A stretch of 26,592 bases of DNA from Deltaproteobacteria bacterium (GTDB taxonomy: Bacteria > UBA10199 > JACPAL01 > JACOUP01): positions 1 to 26,592 of the forward strand of contig JAUSKE010000072.1 in the NCBI GenBank assembly GCA_030649435.1, given 5' to 3'. Positions 8,452 through 16,406 of this stretch are shown here, one piece after another. Position numbers and translations under genes: made by a program. The notes under the pieces are model-generated. The model searched no databases. It saw nothing but the letters and a program-made list of their open reading frames with translations, and was not told the origin of the DNA. Every line of letters starts with the position of its first letter. Within the stretch, counting starts at the first letter, position 1.

Positions 8452-9681
8452 ATGCCCACCTATCAATACAGAACGATTGATGCCAAGGGGAAAAGCTCTA
8501 GCGGCGTGATTGAGGCCGAAACGGAGCGGGTTGCCCGAACGAAGCTCCGCAAGATGGGGACCTTTCCAATCGAGGTTCATCTCGAGGGGACACGGTCGAA
8601 AGAGGGGGGCTTCAATCGTCAGATTGAGTTTTCAAAATTTTTGCAGCGGATCAAGACGCAAGACATTGCCGTAATGACCCGCCAGCTCTCCACACTAATC
8701 TCGGCCAATATTCCACTTGTCGATTCGTTGGCGGCCCTTGCCGAGCAGACGACAAACCCACGGCTTCGTTCCGTTCTGTCGACGGTCAAACAAAAAGTTG
8801 TGGAAGGGTCCCGTCTGGCCGATGCGATGAGAGGGTACCCCGATGTCTTTAGTGATCTCTACCTCAACATGGTCAATGCCGGGGAATCTTCCGGGGCGCT
8901 GGAGATCGTTTTGGAACGTTTGGCCGACCTGACGGAGAAACAGGCCCGATTGAAGAGCAAAATTATTGGGGCGCTGATGTACCCAATCATTATGGGATTC
9001 GTCGGGATCTCGCTGATGGCCTTTATGTTCGTTTACGTGGTGCCGAAGGTGACCAAAATTTTCGAGGATGCCAAGGCGACACTTCCGCTGCCGACAAAGA
9101 TCCTGATCGGGATCAGCAACACATTGATAGATTATTGGTGGCTCCTGATTATTCTTGGGATAGCCGGTTTTTTTCTTTTGAGAAGGTACGTCAAAACAGA
9201 AAAGGGGAGGCTCGCCTACGACAAGATGACTCTTCAAGTCCCGTTGTTTGGAAAACTTTTTCGACTGATTGCCATTTCTCGATTTGCCCGTACCCTGGCA
9301 ACTCTTCTGGGGAGCGGGGTTCAGCTCTTGACGGCCCTCGATATTGTCAAAAGGATCGTTGAGAATAGTGTCTTGGTCGCCGCCATAGAGAATACCCGTA
9401 CGAGCGTTAGAGAAGGGGAGAGTCTTGCCGAACCACTCAAAAGGAGTGGCCAGTTTCCCCCCATCGTCACGCATATGATTTCGATCGGAGAAAAGACCGG
9501 TGGTCTTGAGACAATGCTGATCCGGATCGCCGATACCTACGACGGTCAGGTCGACAACACCGTCTCCACTTTGACAACGTTGCTGGAACCGATCATGATC
9601 CTGATGATGGGGGGAATCGTTTCGTTTATTGTCATGTCTATTCTGTTGCCAATTTTACAAATGAATCAACTGGGTGTTTAG
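8452..9681 (+). CDS. gspF: Type II secretion system inner-membrane platform protein GspF
   Basis: A 409-residue GspF. It begins MPTYQYRTIDAKGKSSSGVIEA, the typical family N-terminus, and contains the two repeated cytoplasmic domains, each with an LS.L..aG.pL...L pattern (RQLSTLISANIPLVDSLAAL; RTLATLLGSGVQLLTALDI). Three hydrophobic segments lie near residues 175-200, 220-243 and 378-402. It is the membrane core of the machine and couples GspE hydrolysis to pseudopilin extraction. It follows gspE after 18 bp without a clear Shine-Dalgarno sequence; a TAATAT hexamer sits just before the ATG, but I see no matching -35. It overlaps the longest possible gspG reading frame but not the chosen gspG start. 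Confidence 0.95.
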   Translation: MPTYQYRTIDAKGKSSSGVIEAETERVARTKLRKMGTFPIEVHLEGTRSKEGGFNRQIEFSKFLQRIKTQDIAVMTRQLSTLISANIPLVDSLAALAEQTTNPRLRSVLSTVKQKVVEGSRLADAMRGYPDVFSDLYLNMVNAGESSGALEIVLERLADLTEKQARLKSKIIGALMYPIIMGFVGISLMAFMFVYVVPKVTKIFEDAKATLPLPTKILIGISNTLIDYWWLLIILGIAGFFLLRRYVKTEKGRLAYDKMTLQVPLFGKLFRLIAISRFARTLATLLGSGVQLLTALDIVKRIVENSVLVAAIENTRTSVREGESLAEPLKRSGQFPPIVTHMISIGEKTGGLETMLIRIADTYDGQVDNTVSTLTTLLEPIMILMMGGIVSFIVMSILLPILQMNQLGV

Positions 9682-9696
9682 AAAAATCACAACAAG

Positions 9697-9702
9697 AGGA
9701 GG
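9697..9702 (+). promoter_or_regulatory. Consensus Shine-Dalgarno of gspG
   Basis: AGGAGG seven nt before the ATG at 9710, within the run GAGGAGGAG. It is the strongest ribosome-binding site seen in the window. It decides the gspG start, and suits a major pseudopilin that must be made in excess over its neighbours. Confidence 0.8.
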
Positions 9703-9709
9703 AGATTTT

Positions 9710-10165
9710 ATGTGGAAGAGGATACTGAAGTCGGAGAGTGGTATGACCCTGATCGAAATCATGGTGGTGGTCACCATTCTGGGGATTATCGCCACGATCG
9801 TCACGGTCAACGTGCTCGATCGACTCGATCAGGCAAAGGTCAGTGCGACAAAAACGCAGATCAAAAATCTTGAGGTGGCTCTTGATGAATACCGTCGGGA
9901 TAACGGTTCTTATCCGGTGACGGAACAGGGGCTCGCCGCCCTGATCGAGAAACCATCGATCGGTCGGGTTCCGCTGACCTATCCCAAGGGAGGCTATTTA
10001 AAAGGTGGCCGAGTCCCGAAGGACTCCTTCAGCTGCGACTTTGTTTATTACAGCCCAGGCCCTCATGGGAACGTCTACGAAATCATCTCTCTCGGTTCTG
10101 ATTGCCAGGAGGGGGGAGAAGAGGTGGATGCGGACATCAACTCTTGGGAGATAGGTCAAAAATAA
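9710..10165 (+). CDS. gspG: Major pseudopilin GspG
   Basis: A 151-residue major pseudopilin. Leader MWKRILKSESG is followed by the cleaved hydrophobic helix MTLIEIMVVVTILGIIATIV, with Glu5 present. Residue +1 is Met instead of the usual Phe. The globular domain has the GspG features NLEVALDEYRRDNGSYP, TEQGLAALIEKP and a C-terminal loop matching the calcium-binding GspG segment (SLGSD..EGGEEVDADINSW). Two cysteines (in SFSCDF and SDCQEG) could form a disulfide across this region. It is processed and methylated by a prepilin peptidase that is not encoded here. The start is set by the AGGAGG sequence; a longer frame from 9674 lacks one. The stop overlaps the gspH ATG by 1 nt. Confidence 0.95.
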   Translation: MWKRILKSESGMTLIEIMVVVTILGIIATIVTVNVLDRLDQAKVSATKTQIKNLEVALDEYRRDNGSYPVTEQGLAALIEKPSIGRVPLTYPKGGYLKGGRVPKDSFSCDFVYYSPGPHGNVYEIISLGSDCQEGGEEVDADINSWEIGQK

Positions 10166-10818
10166 TGTCCGATATTTCTGTTGTGGGGGCAGGTTTCAAA
10201 TCTGCCCCTACAGATCGTGGGATGAGCCTGATCGAACTCCTCGTGGCGATGGCCATCGTGGGGATCATGTTTGGTCTAGCTGCCGTTTCTTTCTCTAACA
10301 TCTTTGAAGTGCAGATGAAGGGGACCTCGGCAAAAATCGCCTCGACGATTCGTTATCTTCGGAGCAAAGCGATCACCGAAAAACTTTATTTAAGGATCGA
10401 GTACAATTTTGACGACCAGACCTACCGTGTTGAATCAACAAAAGATCCCTTCGTCATCAGCAAAGAGGAGCTGACCGAAGAGAGCAAACCGGAGGCCGAG
10501 AAAAAGGAACCCAAGGGTGATGAGACAGAAGAGGCGACTCCCCTCAAATCGGTATTCTCGGAGGAGGAGAGTTTTCTCCTGAAGGCGGTCAAGCTGCCGA
10601 ACGGGATTTTTTGGAAGGATGTCTGGATGGGGCCGATCCAGGAAAAGAGGACGACCGGCAAGGCCTACACCTTTTTCTTTCCGAATGGCTATGTGACGAG
10701 CACGGTGGTTAATCTTCGCAATGAAGACGACGATTCCCACTACTCTCTCGATATTGAACCGTATTCTGGCCATGTGGTGATCCGCTCTGAATATCTCGAG
10801 CCGGGGAGGGAGGAATGA
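10165..10818 (+). CDS. gspH: Minor pseudopilin GspH with palindrome-encoded leader and acidic insert
   Basis: A 217-residue minor pseudopilin. The cleavage motif RG^MSLIELLVAMAIVG has Glu5, and the GspH-like fold ends with a FFFPNGYVTS...YSLDIEPYSGHVVI segment. The leader is unusually long: 19 residues, of which 7-16 (VGAGFKSAPT) are encoded by a nearly perfect palindrome (10182-10212). Because the leader is removed by the prepilin peptidase, the extra residues would not be in the mature protein. A highly charged insert (~95-140, rich in Glu and Lys) interrupts the globular domain. The start overlaps the gspG stop (TAATG), and the end overlaps gspI (ATGA), so the genes are probably translationally coupled. 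The H assignment rests on order and on the GspH-like C-terminus. Confidence 0.85.
   Translation: MSDISVVGAGFKSAPTDRGMSLIELLVAMAIVGIMFGLAAVSFSNIFEVQMKGTSAKIASTIRYLRSKAITEKLYLRIEYNFDDQTYRVESTKDPFVISKEELTEESKPEAEKKEPKGDETEEATPLKSVFSEEESFLLKAVKLPNGIFWKDVWMGPIQEKRTTGKAYTFFFPNGYVTSTVVNLRNEDDDSHYSLDIEPYSGHVVIRSEYLEPGREE
10182..10212. repeat. In-frame palindromic mini-element in the gspH leader
   Basis: Arms 10183-10196 and 10198-10211 are 14 bp each with two G/A differences that would be G-U pairs in RNA, around a single C. The outer ends are GTGGGGGC and GCCCCTAC. It begins at the first base of codon 7 and encodes VGAGFKSAPT. The ends match those of the larger element in trpE. Confidence 0.7.
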
Positions 10819-11354
10819 AGAACGGTTTTACGCTCCTCGAGGTGATGATTGCCATTGGCATATTGGCCATTACCCTTGTGGCGATCTCCGGTCTTCAGGG
10901 CAATTCCCTCCGCCGTTCCGGTCGTTCGGAAAAACTCTCCGTTGCCGTGCAGCTCGCCCGGCAGGTGATGAATCAAAAAATCATAGAGTTTGAGGATCAA
11001 ATCGAAAGGGGGGAGTTCCCCGAGGCTAAAGAGGACCAGGGGGAGTTCGAGAAGTTCCCCGACTTCCGTTGGGAAGTGAAGCTAAAAAAAATGGAGGCCC
11101 CTCCGATGCCGACACAGAAAGAAGGGGGGAACGCCGGTGCCGAACAGTTTCTTTCTTTTATCAGCGACAAGCTTGGAGAATCGATGCGGGTCCTCAAGGT
11201 GACCATTTTCTGGAAAGAACTTGAGGAAGAGGAGAATTTCGGTGTCACCACACACCTCGCCAATATCAAGACGGGGGCCAGTAGTTTTCAGGTGCAGACA
11301 GGTGACGGGGCAGCCCCCACAACGCAGCCTTCTTCAGCTGGGGGGGCGAAGTGA
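10815..11354 (+). CDS. gspI: Minor pseudopilin GspI
   Basis: A 179-residue minor pseudopilin. Very short leader MKNG, cleavage before FTLLEVMIAIGILAI with Glu5, followed by ISGLQGNSLRRSGRSEKLSVAVQLARQVMNQKI, typical of GspI. The globular part includes WEVKLKKME...; it contains a Pro/Gly/Ala insert (~95-115) and an Ala/Thr/Gly-rich tail after the fold. GspI with GspJ and GspK forms the complex that starts pseudopilus assembly. Both ends overlap neighbours by 4 nt (ATGA with gspH, GTGA with gspJ). Confidence 0.9.
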   Translation: MKNGFTLLEVMIAIGILAITLVAISGLQGNSLRRSGRSEKLSVAVQLARQVMNQKIIEFEDQIERGEFPEAKEDQGEFEKFPDFRWEVKLKKMEAPPMPTQKEGGNAGAEQFLSFISDKLGESMRVLKVTIFWKELEEEENFGVTTHLANIKTGASSFQVQTGDGAAPTTQPSSAGGAK

Positions 11355-12049
11355 AATTTTTAAAGAACGAGAAAGGTTTTACATTGATCGAGGTGATGGT
11401 TTCTATCGCCATCCTGGCCCTCATCTCGATCATCGTCTGGCAGGCCTCCGGTTCCAACATGAGGGCCAAGGAACGTTCTGAAAAGCGGGATGAGGTCTTT
11501 CAGGGGGTGGCCTTAGTGATGGACCGGATGACGGAGGAGCTTATTTCGGCCTACATTTATTCGCCGATGGCTGAACAGAATGGAAAGAGCCCCAGTGGGG
11601 AAATCCTCAGCAAGACTACTTTTGTGGGGAAAAATGGGGGGGATCAGGATGAACTCTCTTTTGTTTCCTTTTCCCATGTTCGTTACGTGAAGGATATTAA
11701 GGAGTCGGACCAGGAGGAAATCACCTATCATCTGGAACCATCTAAAGAGAACCCCGGTGAATTTGCCTTGATGAAGAGGGTCTCTTCACCTCCGGATGCT
11801 GATTCGACAATCGGTGGCAAGGGTTATCCCATCCTTGATCGGGTCAAGGGGCTGAGTTTTCGTTATTATGATTCGAAACGACAGGAGTGGTTTGATGAGT
11901 GGGATTCCGCGGGGAGTGATACGCCGAATAAAATTCCGCGAGCGGTTGAAATGACATTAACGGTAGAAAATCCGGAGGAAGGGGGAGAGCCGGTTCTCTT
12001 TACGACGATCGCCCTTCTAGAAATGGCCCCGGGACCCAATGATTTTTAA
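11351..12049 (+). CDS. gspJ: Minor pseudopilin GspJ
   Basis: A 232-residue minor pseudopilin. Leader MKFLKNEKG, cleavage before FTLIEVMVSIAILALISII with Glu5. It continues into a GspJ-like domain (VMDRMTEELISAYIYSP, VSFSHVRYVKD, ITYHLEPS, PILDRVKGLSFRYYDSKRQEW, and a final IPRAVEMTLTVE strand pattern), which is characteristic of GspJ. The GTG start overlaps the gspI stop as GTGA, and upstream GGGGGG may act as a ribosome-binding sequence. It is part of the tip complex with GspI and GspK. Confidence 0.92.
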   Translation: MKFLKNEKGFTLIEVMVSIAILALISIIVWQASGSNMRAKERSEKRDEVFQGVALVMDRMTEELISAYIYSPMAEQNGKSPSGEILSKTTFVGKNGGDQDELSFVSFSHVRYVKDIKESDQEEITYHLEPSKENPGEFALMKRVSSPPDADSTIGGKGYPILDRVKGLSFRYYDSKRQEWFDEWDSAGSDTPNKIPRAVEMTLTVENPEEGGEPVLFTTIALLEMAPGPNDF

Positions 12050-12052
12050 TTT

Positions 12053-13276
12053 ATGAAATTCAAGGATCAAAAAGGAATCGCCCTCATGCTCGCTTTGGGG
12101 ACTGTCATGGTGCTGACGACGCTGGCAATCGAGTTTGCCTATAATTCTCACGTCTCTTACAGCATGGCGTTGAACGAGAGAGACCGACTCCGTGCCTATT
12201 ATCTCGCCCGTTCCGCCTTGCAGTTGGCGAAGCTCGAGATGGGGATGGAAAAAGAGATCCGCGGTAAGTTCGCCTCCCAGTTGCAGCAGGCCGGTGTCCC
12301 CAGTCAGCCAATCTGCCAACAATTCCCATTCTCAACCGCGATCCTTCGGGGGTTGGTTGCGACCGAAGAAGGAGGGCCTGCCCTGCCGGGTAGGCCAGGG
12401 GAAGGAGAAGGACAGGAGAAAAAGGAGCCAGAGAAGACTCCCGAAGAAGAAAAGAAAGGGGAGGTCGACCTTTCTTTTTTGAGAGAAGAACAGGCCAAGG
12501 ATTTTCTGGATTTTGAAGGGGATTTTTCCGTTCATTGCGAGGCAGAAGAATCAAAGCTTAATTTAAATTTCTTTAGGACCGCAGGTTCAGATCCTTATGA
12601 AGAGCAGAAACAAACTCTCGAGACTCTTTTTCTTGAAAAGAGATTCGAACCTGTTTTTGAAAAAAAGAGAGAGCAGATCAAAAAGGTGGTTCAAAATATT
12701 GCTGACTGGGTCGACCGAAACGATCGTATTAATGAGGCCCCCGGTATAGAAGGGGGGTATGAGGACAGCCTCTATGTCGGTTCGGAGTATACATATAAGG
12801 TGAAAAATGGTAAAATGGCGTCGTTGGCTGAGCTTCTTCTAGTGAGTGGTGTGGGGGATGACCTGTTCAATCTTGCAGGGCCCTCTTTGACTGTTTACGG
12901 GGGCAATAAAATTAATATCTGTATTGCGGATGATGCGATTATCAAAGCGGTTGTCCTTAAGTATGTTAATAGTCAACAAGGGGTGGCCCCGATACGCCCT
13001 GACGATGAGGAGGCGCTCGCCAAGGTACTGGACGCGATCCACCAGAGCTGTCTCTTGACTCAGGAACCGAATGCCATAGCCGGGGCGATCAACAAGGCCT
13101 TGGGGATCACAACAGCGGGGTCGTCACCGATTCAGTCACTTTTTACCACAGAGACCCGATTTTATTCTTTTGATTTGACCGGTCAGTCAGGTGATATTGA
13201 ATTGAAGGTGAGGGTGGTCCTTGATGCGAAGGGCAATTCTAACGAATGGAAGATGTTGTACTATAGAGTGCAATAA
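12053..13276 (+). CDS. gspK: Minor pseudopilin GspK (tip protein)
   Basis: A 407-residue GspK, the large minor pseudopilin that caps the pseudopilus. Leader MKFKDQKG, cleavage before IALMLALGTVMVLTTLAIEF. Glu5 is absent, as is normal for GspK. The following RDRLRAYYLARSALQLAKLEM and LNLNFF segments and the helix-rich insert (VVQNIADWVDRNDRINEAPGIEG, then MASLAELLLVSGVGDDLF) are family hallmarks. It has a charged low-complexity insert (~110-145: Gly/Glu/Lys/Pro). It starts 3 bp after gspJ without a clear Shine-Dalgarno sequence. Confidence 0.93.
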   Translation: MKFKDQKGIALMLALGTVMVLTTLAIEFAYNSHVSYSMALNERDRLRAYYLARSALQLAKLEMGMEKEIRGKFASQLQQAGVPSQPICQQFPFSTAILRGLVATEEGGPALPGRPGEGEGQEKKEPEKTPEEEKKGEVDLSFLREEQAKDFLDFEGDFSVHCEAEESKLNLNFFRTAGSDPYEEQKQTLETLFLEKRFEPVFEKKREQIKKVVQNIADWVDRNDRINEAPGIEGGYEDSLYVGSEYTYKVKNGKMASLAELLLVSGVGDDLFNLAGPSLTVYGGNKINICIADDAIIKAVVLKYVNSQQGVAPIRPDDEEALAKVLDAIHQSCLLTQEPNAIAGAINKALGITTAGSSPIQSLFTTETRFYSFDLTGQSGDIELKVRVVLDAKGNSNEWKMLYYRVQ

Positions 13277-13285
13277 AAGGAAATT

Positions 13286-14896
13286 ATGCCGCAAAAGGTT
13301 TTAGGGATCGATGTTGGGAGTTACTCGATAAAAATCGCCGAGATTGAGCGAACCTACAAAGGTTTTGAGCTCGTCAATTTTTATGAACGGGTCATCAGTC
13401 ATAATGAGCTTTTAAGTGACGAAGAGTCGGCTTCAGCAACCCTCCAAAAACTGGTGGATGATTTTTCTCTGAAGGGAGATATGGTCTTGACCGCACTCCC
13501 TGGCTCCCTCACCGCCACTCGTGTTCTTGAACTCCCTTTTTCAAATCACAAGAAAATCGACAGCACGATTGAATTTGAGATGGAGGGGTATATCCCCTTT
13601 AACATGGAAGATCTCCTGATCGACTACCATATTTTATCCAGTTCGAAAGCCCAGTCCTCAATTTTAATCAGTTATGCCAAGAAGAGTAATCTGGTTAAAT
13701 TCCTATCGATCTTCAAGGATCTTGAGTTTGAACCTCGTTTTGTGGGTTGTGAAGGGGTGGAATTGGGGAACCTTCTAAAGTTGGGCATCGCACAGCCCGA
13801 GGGGGCCTATGCGATGGTGAACATCGGCCATACCAAGACGGAAATTTCTATTTTTGTCGGTCCGCACCTCAAATATACGAGAACGATCATTATTGGTGGT
13901 AAAGATATAACCTTAGAGATCGCCAAGTCTCTTTCCGTTCCTTATGAGGAGGCGGAACGGATCAAGATTGAATTGGGCCAGCTGAACGAAAATCTGGAAG
14001 GGGCGGATGCCATGGGGCAAAAGGTTGGCGAGGCGATCCGAAAAGTTATTGAGGAACTTCTGATTGAGATGAAGCAGACCTTCCTTTCGTTCCAGGAATC
14101 GAACGTTGAGACAATTCAGGCTCTGTATCTTTGTGGAGGGACGAGTCGACTCCAGGGGTTGGATCAATTTCTCTCCTTTCGGCTGCGAAAGAACGTTAGT
14201 TTTTTAGATCCCCTTGATTTTCCTTTTAATCGGCTCAGCGACTCAACCTGGTGCCGCCCGATTGCGGCCACTGCCCTTGCCTTAGCCTTGAGAGGGGCTA
14301 TGGGGGGGAGATTTCCGGATATCCAGTTTCGACGCGGAGAGTTTGCCTTCCGCGGTGACGTAGAAGACCTTCAGAAAGTGGTCCAGCAGGTGGGATTGCT
14401 CGCAGCGGGCATTGTTCTCTTTGCCGTTATTAATTTTTTTGTGAGTTATTCGCTGTTACAGTCCCGGGTCACGTCGGTCAGAAAAGAGGTTGTGAGCCTT
14501 GTCACCGCAACCATCCCGGAAACTCCCAAAAAGATGATCGAACGCCCCCAAGCAGCCCTTTCTGTGATCGGTGGCAAAATACAGGAGATCCGGGATAAGA
14601 AGAGAAAGCTTGAGGAAGAGACAAGTCTTTCTGTTTTGAAACTCTTAAACGAGATGTCGATGATTATTCCCGACAAGCAAAACCTCGTGGTGGATATGGA
14701 TGACTTGAATATCGTGGGGAACAAAATCCGTCTTCAAGGCCGTACCAACTCGTTTGAGGCAGTGGATCACCTGAAAGAGGCGTTGACCCGTTCTCCATTG
14801 TTCCGAAATGTGACGACCGGCAATGTTAAAAAAGGGGTTAAGGATGAAATCAAATTTGACTTGAGTCTTGAGGTCAAGGTGGGGGAGGAGGCCTAA
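13286..14896 (+). CDS. gspL: GspL-type protein: PilM-like actin-fold domain fused to a membrane/PilN-like domain
   Basis: A 536-residue protein. Residues 1-~345 resemble the PilM/GspL actin-like ATPase fold: LGIDVGSYSIKIAEIE (phosphate 1), an NIGHTKTEISIF segment, LCGGTSRLQGLDQFL. A TM helix follows at ~370-390 (LLAAGIVLFAVINFFVSYSLL), then a coiled coil and a small ferredoxin-like periplasmic domain (LKLLNEMSMIIPD... to the end). In T2SS this arrangement is GspL, which anchors the ATPase GspE to the membrane and dimerises with GspM. The actin-like part is more PilM-like than the enterobacterial GspL cytoplasmic domain. AAAGGA gives a plausible ribosome-binding sequence 5 nt before the ATG. 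A PilM/PilN fusion in a type IV pilus locus would look the same, but the neighbours are T2SS genes. Confidence 0.9.
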   Translation: MPQKVLGIDVGSYSIKIAEIERTYKGFELVNFYERVISHNELLSDEESASATLQKLVDDFSLKGDMVLTALPGSLTATRVLELPFSNHKKIDSTIEFEMEGYIPFNMEDLLIDYHILSSSKAQSSILISYAKKSNLVKFLSIFKDLEFEPRFVGCEGVELGNLLKLGIAQPEGAYAMVNIGHTKTEISIFVGPHLKYTRTIIIGGKDITLEIAKSLSVPYEEAERIKIELGQLNENLEGADAMGQKVGEAIRKVIEELLIEMKQTFLSFQESNVETIQALYLCGGTSRLQGLDQFLSFRLRKNVSFLDPLDFPFNRLSDSTWCRPIAATALALALRGAMGGRFPDIQFRRGEFAFRGDVEDLQKVVQQVGLLAAGIVLFAVINFFVSYSLLQSRVTSVRKEVVSLVTATIPETPKKMIERPQAALSVIGGKIQEIRDKKRKLEEETSLSVLKLLNEMSMIIPDKQNLVVDMDDLNIVGNKIRLQGRTNSFEAVDHLKEALTRSPLFRNVTTGNVKKGVKDEIKFDLSLEVKVGEEA

Positions 14897-15487
14897 ATGG
14901 CACTCAAGACCAAATATTCTTTACTTTCCCATTTTAGCGTTGAGAATCTCTATAACTCATTTGTCGCACTGTCGCCTCAGAACCGTTTGGTGGCGATGGG
15001 GGTCGGGGGTTTTGTGGTGATCCTCCTTGTCTTGCTGCCGATTTCCATCATGTCGAGTAAAGTGGGGTCGCTACAGAGAGAGATCGGCTCTTCGCAAGAC
15101 TCTGTTCGTCAGATTGCTGAGAAGCTCGAGGAGTATCAAAAATTAAAAGAAGCGATTGACCAGATGGAAAGATCGCTCGGTGTGGGGATCAGCTCTCTCC
15201 CTTCGGCGATTGAAACAGTCGCTTCCAAGAATAATCTCCGTTCCAACCTGGACTCTCTCCGAGGCAAGCCGAACGTCGATACCGATTTTCTGGAGGGGCA
15301 GGCGGTTGAATTGAAACTCTCGCGCGTGAGTCTCACCCAATTAGTTGATTTTCTCTATTCGGTTGAGAATTATCCCTCTGGACTGATGAAGATTACCAAA
15401 ATTCAGATAAGGCCGATGTATTCAAATAGGGCTCTTTTGGACGTCTCTTTGGAGATTGCGAACTACACACTCAAAAAAGGAACTTAA
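14897..15487 (+). CDS. gspM: Type II secretion protein GspM (PilO-like)
   Basis: A 196-residue single-pass membrane protein. A TM helix (~34-53, AMGVGGFVVILLVLLPISI) is followed by a heptad-rich coiled coil (~55-95) and a C-terminal ferredoxin-like domain (~100-196) with VELKLSRVSLTQLVDFLYSVENY, the conserved GspM/PilO pattern. It is the periplasmic partner of GspL. The ATG directly follows the gspL stop (TAAATG), and the stop is directly followed by the gspN TTG, so the three are probably translated as a unit. The AAxGGGGGAGG run before the start serves as a ribosome-binding site. Confidence 0.88.
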   Translation: MALKTKYSLLSHFSVENLYNSFVALSPQNRLVAMGVGGFVVILLVLLPISIMSSKVGSLQREIGSSQDSVRQIAEKLEEYQKLKEAIDQMERSLGVGISSLPSAIETVASKNNLRSNLDSLRGKPNVDTDFLEGQAVELKLSRVSLTQLVDFLYSVENYPSGLMKITKIQIRPMYSNRALLDVSLEIANYTLKKGT

Positions 15488-16402
15488 TTGAAACTTTCTC
15501 TTCGTCTTTTCATCTATGCCGGTCTGGGCCTCTTCTCTTTTACCCTCTTTTTGATGATGCTCTTCCCCTATGACAGTATCCGGGGCCGTCTTGTCAGGGA
15601 GGTCGAGAATAGCCTAGGGTCAGGTTATCAGGTGAGCATTGGCAAACTACGCCCATACCCTCTTTTGGGGCTTTCTCTTCGGGACGTAGCCATCAAGCAG
15701 AATTCACTCACACTTGTAAAGATCAACAAGGCCTTACTTTCCTTTAAACTCCTGCCGTTTCTCTGGGGCTCTTTTCAAGTCAACTTTGATTTCACCCTCG
15801 ACAAGAGCGAGGTGGAGGGATTTTTGGCCATCAGCAAGAGTAATACCCACATTGATTGGGAACTGAACGACTTTAATTTTAAGGATCTCGGTTATTTGGC
15901 CAGCCGTTATGGGCTGAACCTTACAAGCCGGATTGATGGCAAAGGGTCGCTGGAACTTTTTCCTCAGGACCCGTTAAAAACAACCGGACGGGTCGTCTTC
16001 GCCTTTAAAGAGATGAAGCTGCTCGAATCCGAAATGAAAATAGGCGAAGGGGAATCGGCGATTCCTTTTAGCTTGCCTCTCCTCCAGATGGCTGGGGGTA
16101 GTGATAAATCAGGCCTGGAGATTTTGATTGATAAAGGGAGTATGGAATTCAAAACGATTGAACTCAAAGGACCAGATCTGTTTTTAAGTCTTGCGGGGAA
16201 GGTCTACATGTCACAAAACTGGGATGACAGTCGCTTTAGCCTGACCGGCAACTTTGGGGTAAGCCCCGCTGCGGGGTCCAAACTTCCTCTGCTCGCCCTT
16301 GTCGACAAAGAGAAGGGGATTGATGGGAAATTCCCACTGGTACTCACTGGTCGTCTCAACAAGCCGAACATACAGATCGGTTCGACACGGCTTCCTTTCT
16401 AG
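15488..16402 (+). CDS. gspN: Type II secretion protein GspN (AsmA-like)
   Basis: A 304-residue protein with an N-terminal TM anchor (~7-28) and a large periplasmic region with AsmA/TamB-like repeats of beta strands: VEVENSLGSGYQVSIGKLRPYPLLGLSLRDVAIK early on, and a closing FPLVLTGRLNKPNIQIG segment. This matches the GspN family, a variable accessory component found in some T2SS, often in delta-proteobacteria. The TTG start immediately follows the gspM stop; there is no ATG upstream in frame, and the TM anchor begins within a few residues. It contains a CCCCGC-T-GCGGGG palindrome near residue 260 (SPAAG), which may be chance. It is the last gene before a convergent gene set. Confidence 0.8.
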   Translation: MKLSLRLFIYAGLGLFSFTLFLMMLFPYDSIRGRLVREVENSLGSGYQVSIGKLRPYPLLGLSLRDVAIKQNSLTLVKINKALLSFKLLPFLWGSFQVNFDFTLDKSEVEGFLAISKSNTHIDWELNDFNFKDLGYLASRYGLNLTSRIDGKGSLELFPQDPLKTTGRVVFAFKEMKLLESEMKIGEGESAIPFSLPLLQMAGGSDKSGLEILIDKGSMEFKTIELKGPDLFLSLAGKVYMSQNWDDSRFSLTGNFGVSPAAGSKLPLLALVDKEKGIDGKFPLVLTGRLNKPNIQIGSTRLPF

Positions 16403-16406
16403 TACA

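Noticed and set aside
9430..9452. CCACTC-AAAAG-GAGTGG hairpin in gspF as a further coding element
   Set aside because: Six-bp arms without shared ends are expected by chance in this length of DNA.
8695..9474. A 259-codon open frame on the minus strand opposite gspF
   Set aside because: Composition is that of an antisense shadow (Gln/His/Asn-rich, no domains) and the plus-strand gene is an unmistakable GspF.
9674..9709. Upstream start for gspG
   Set aside because: It overlaps gspF and lacks a ribosome-binding site, while the ATG at 9710 follows a perfect AGGAGG and gives a normal prepilin leader.
10102..10164. Upstream start for gspH
   Set aside because: It lies within gspG; the ATG at 10165 overlaps the gspG stop in the usual TAATG form.
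16264..16276. CCCCGC-T-GCGGGG palindrome in gspN as a further coding element
   Set aside because: It lacks the GTAG-type ends and is short; chance is adequate.
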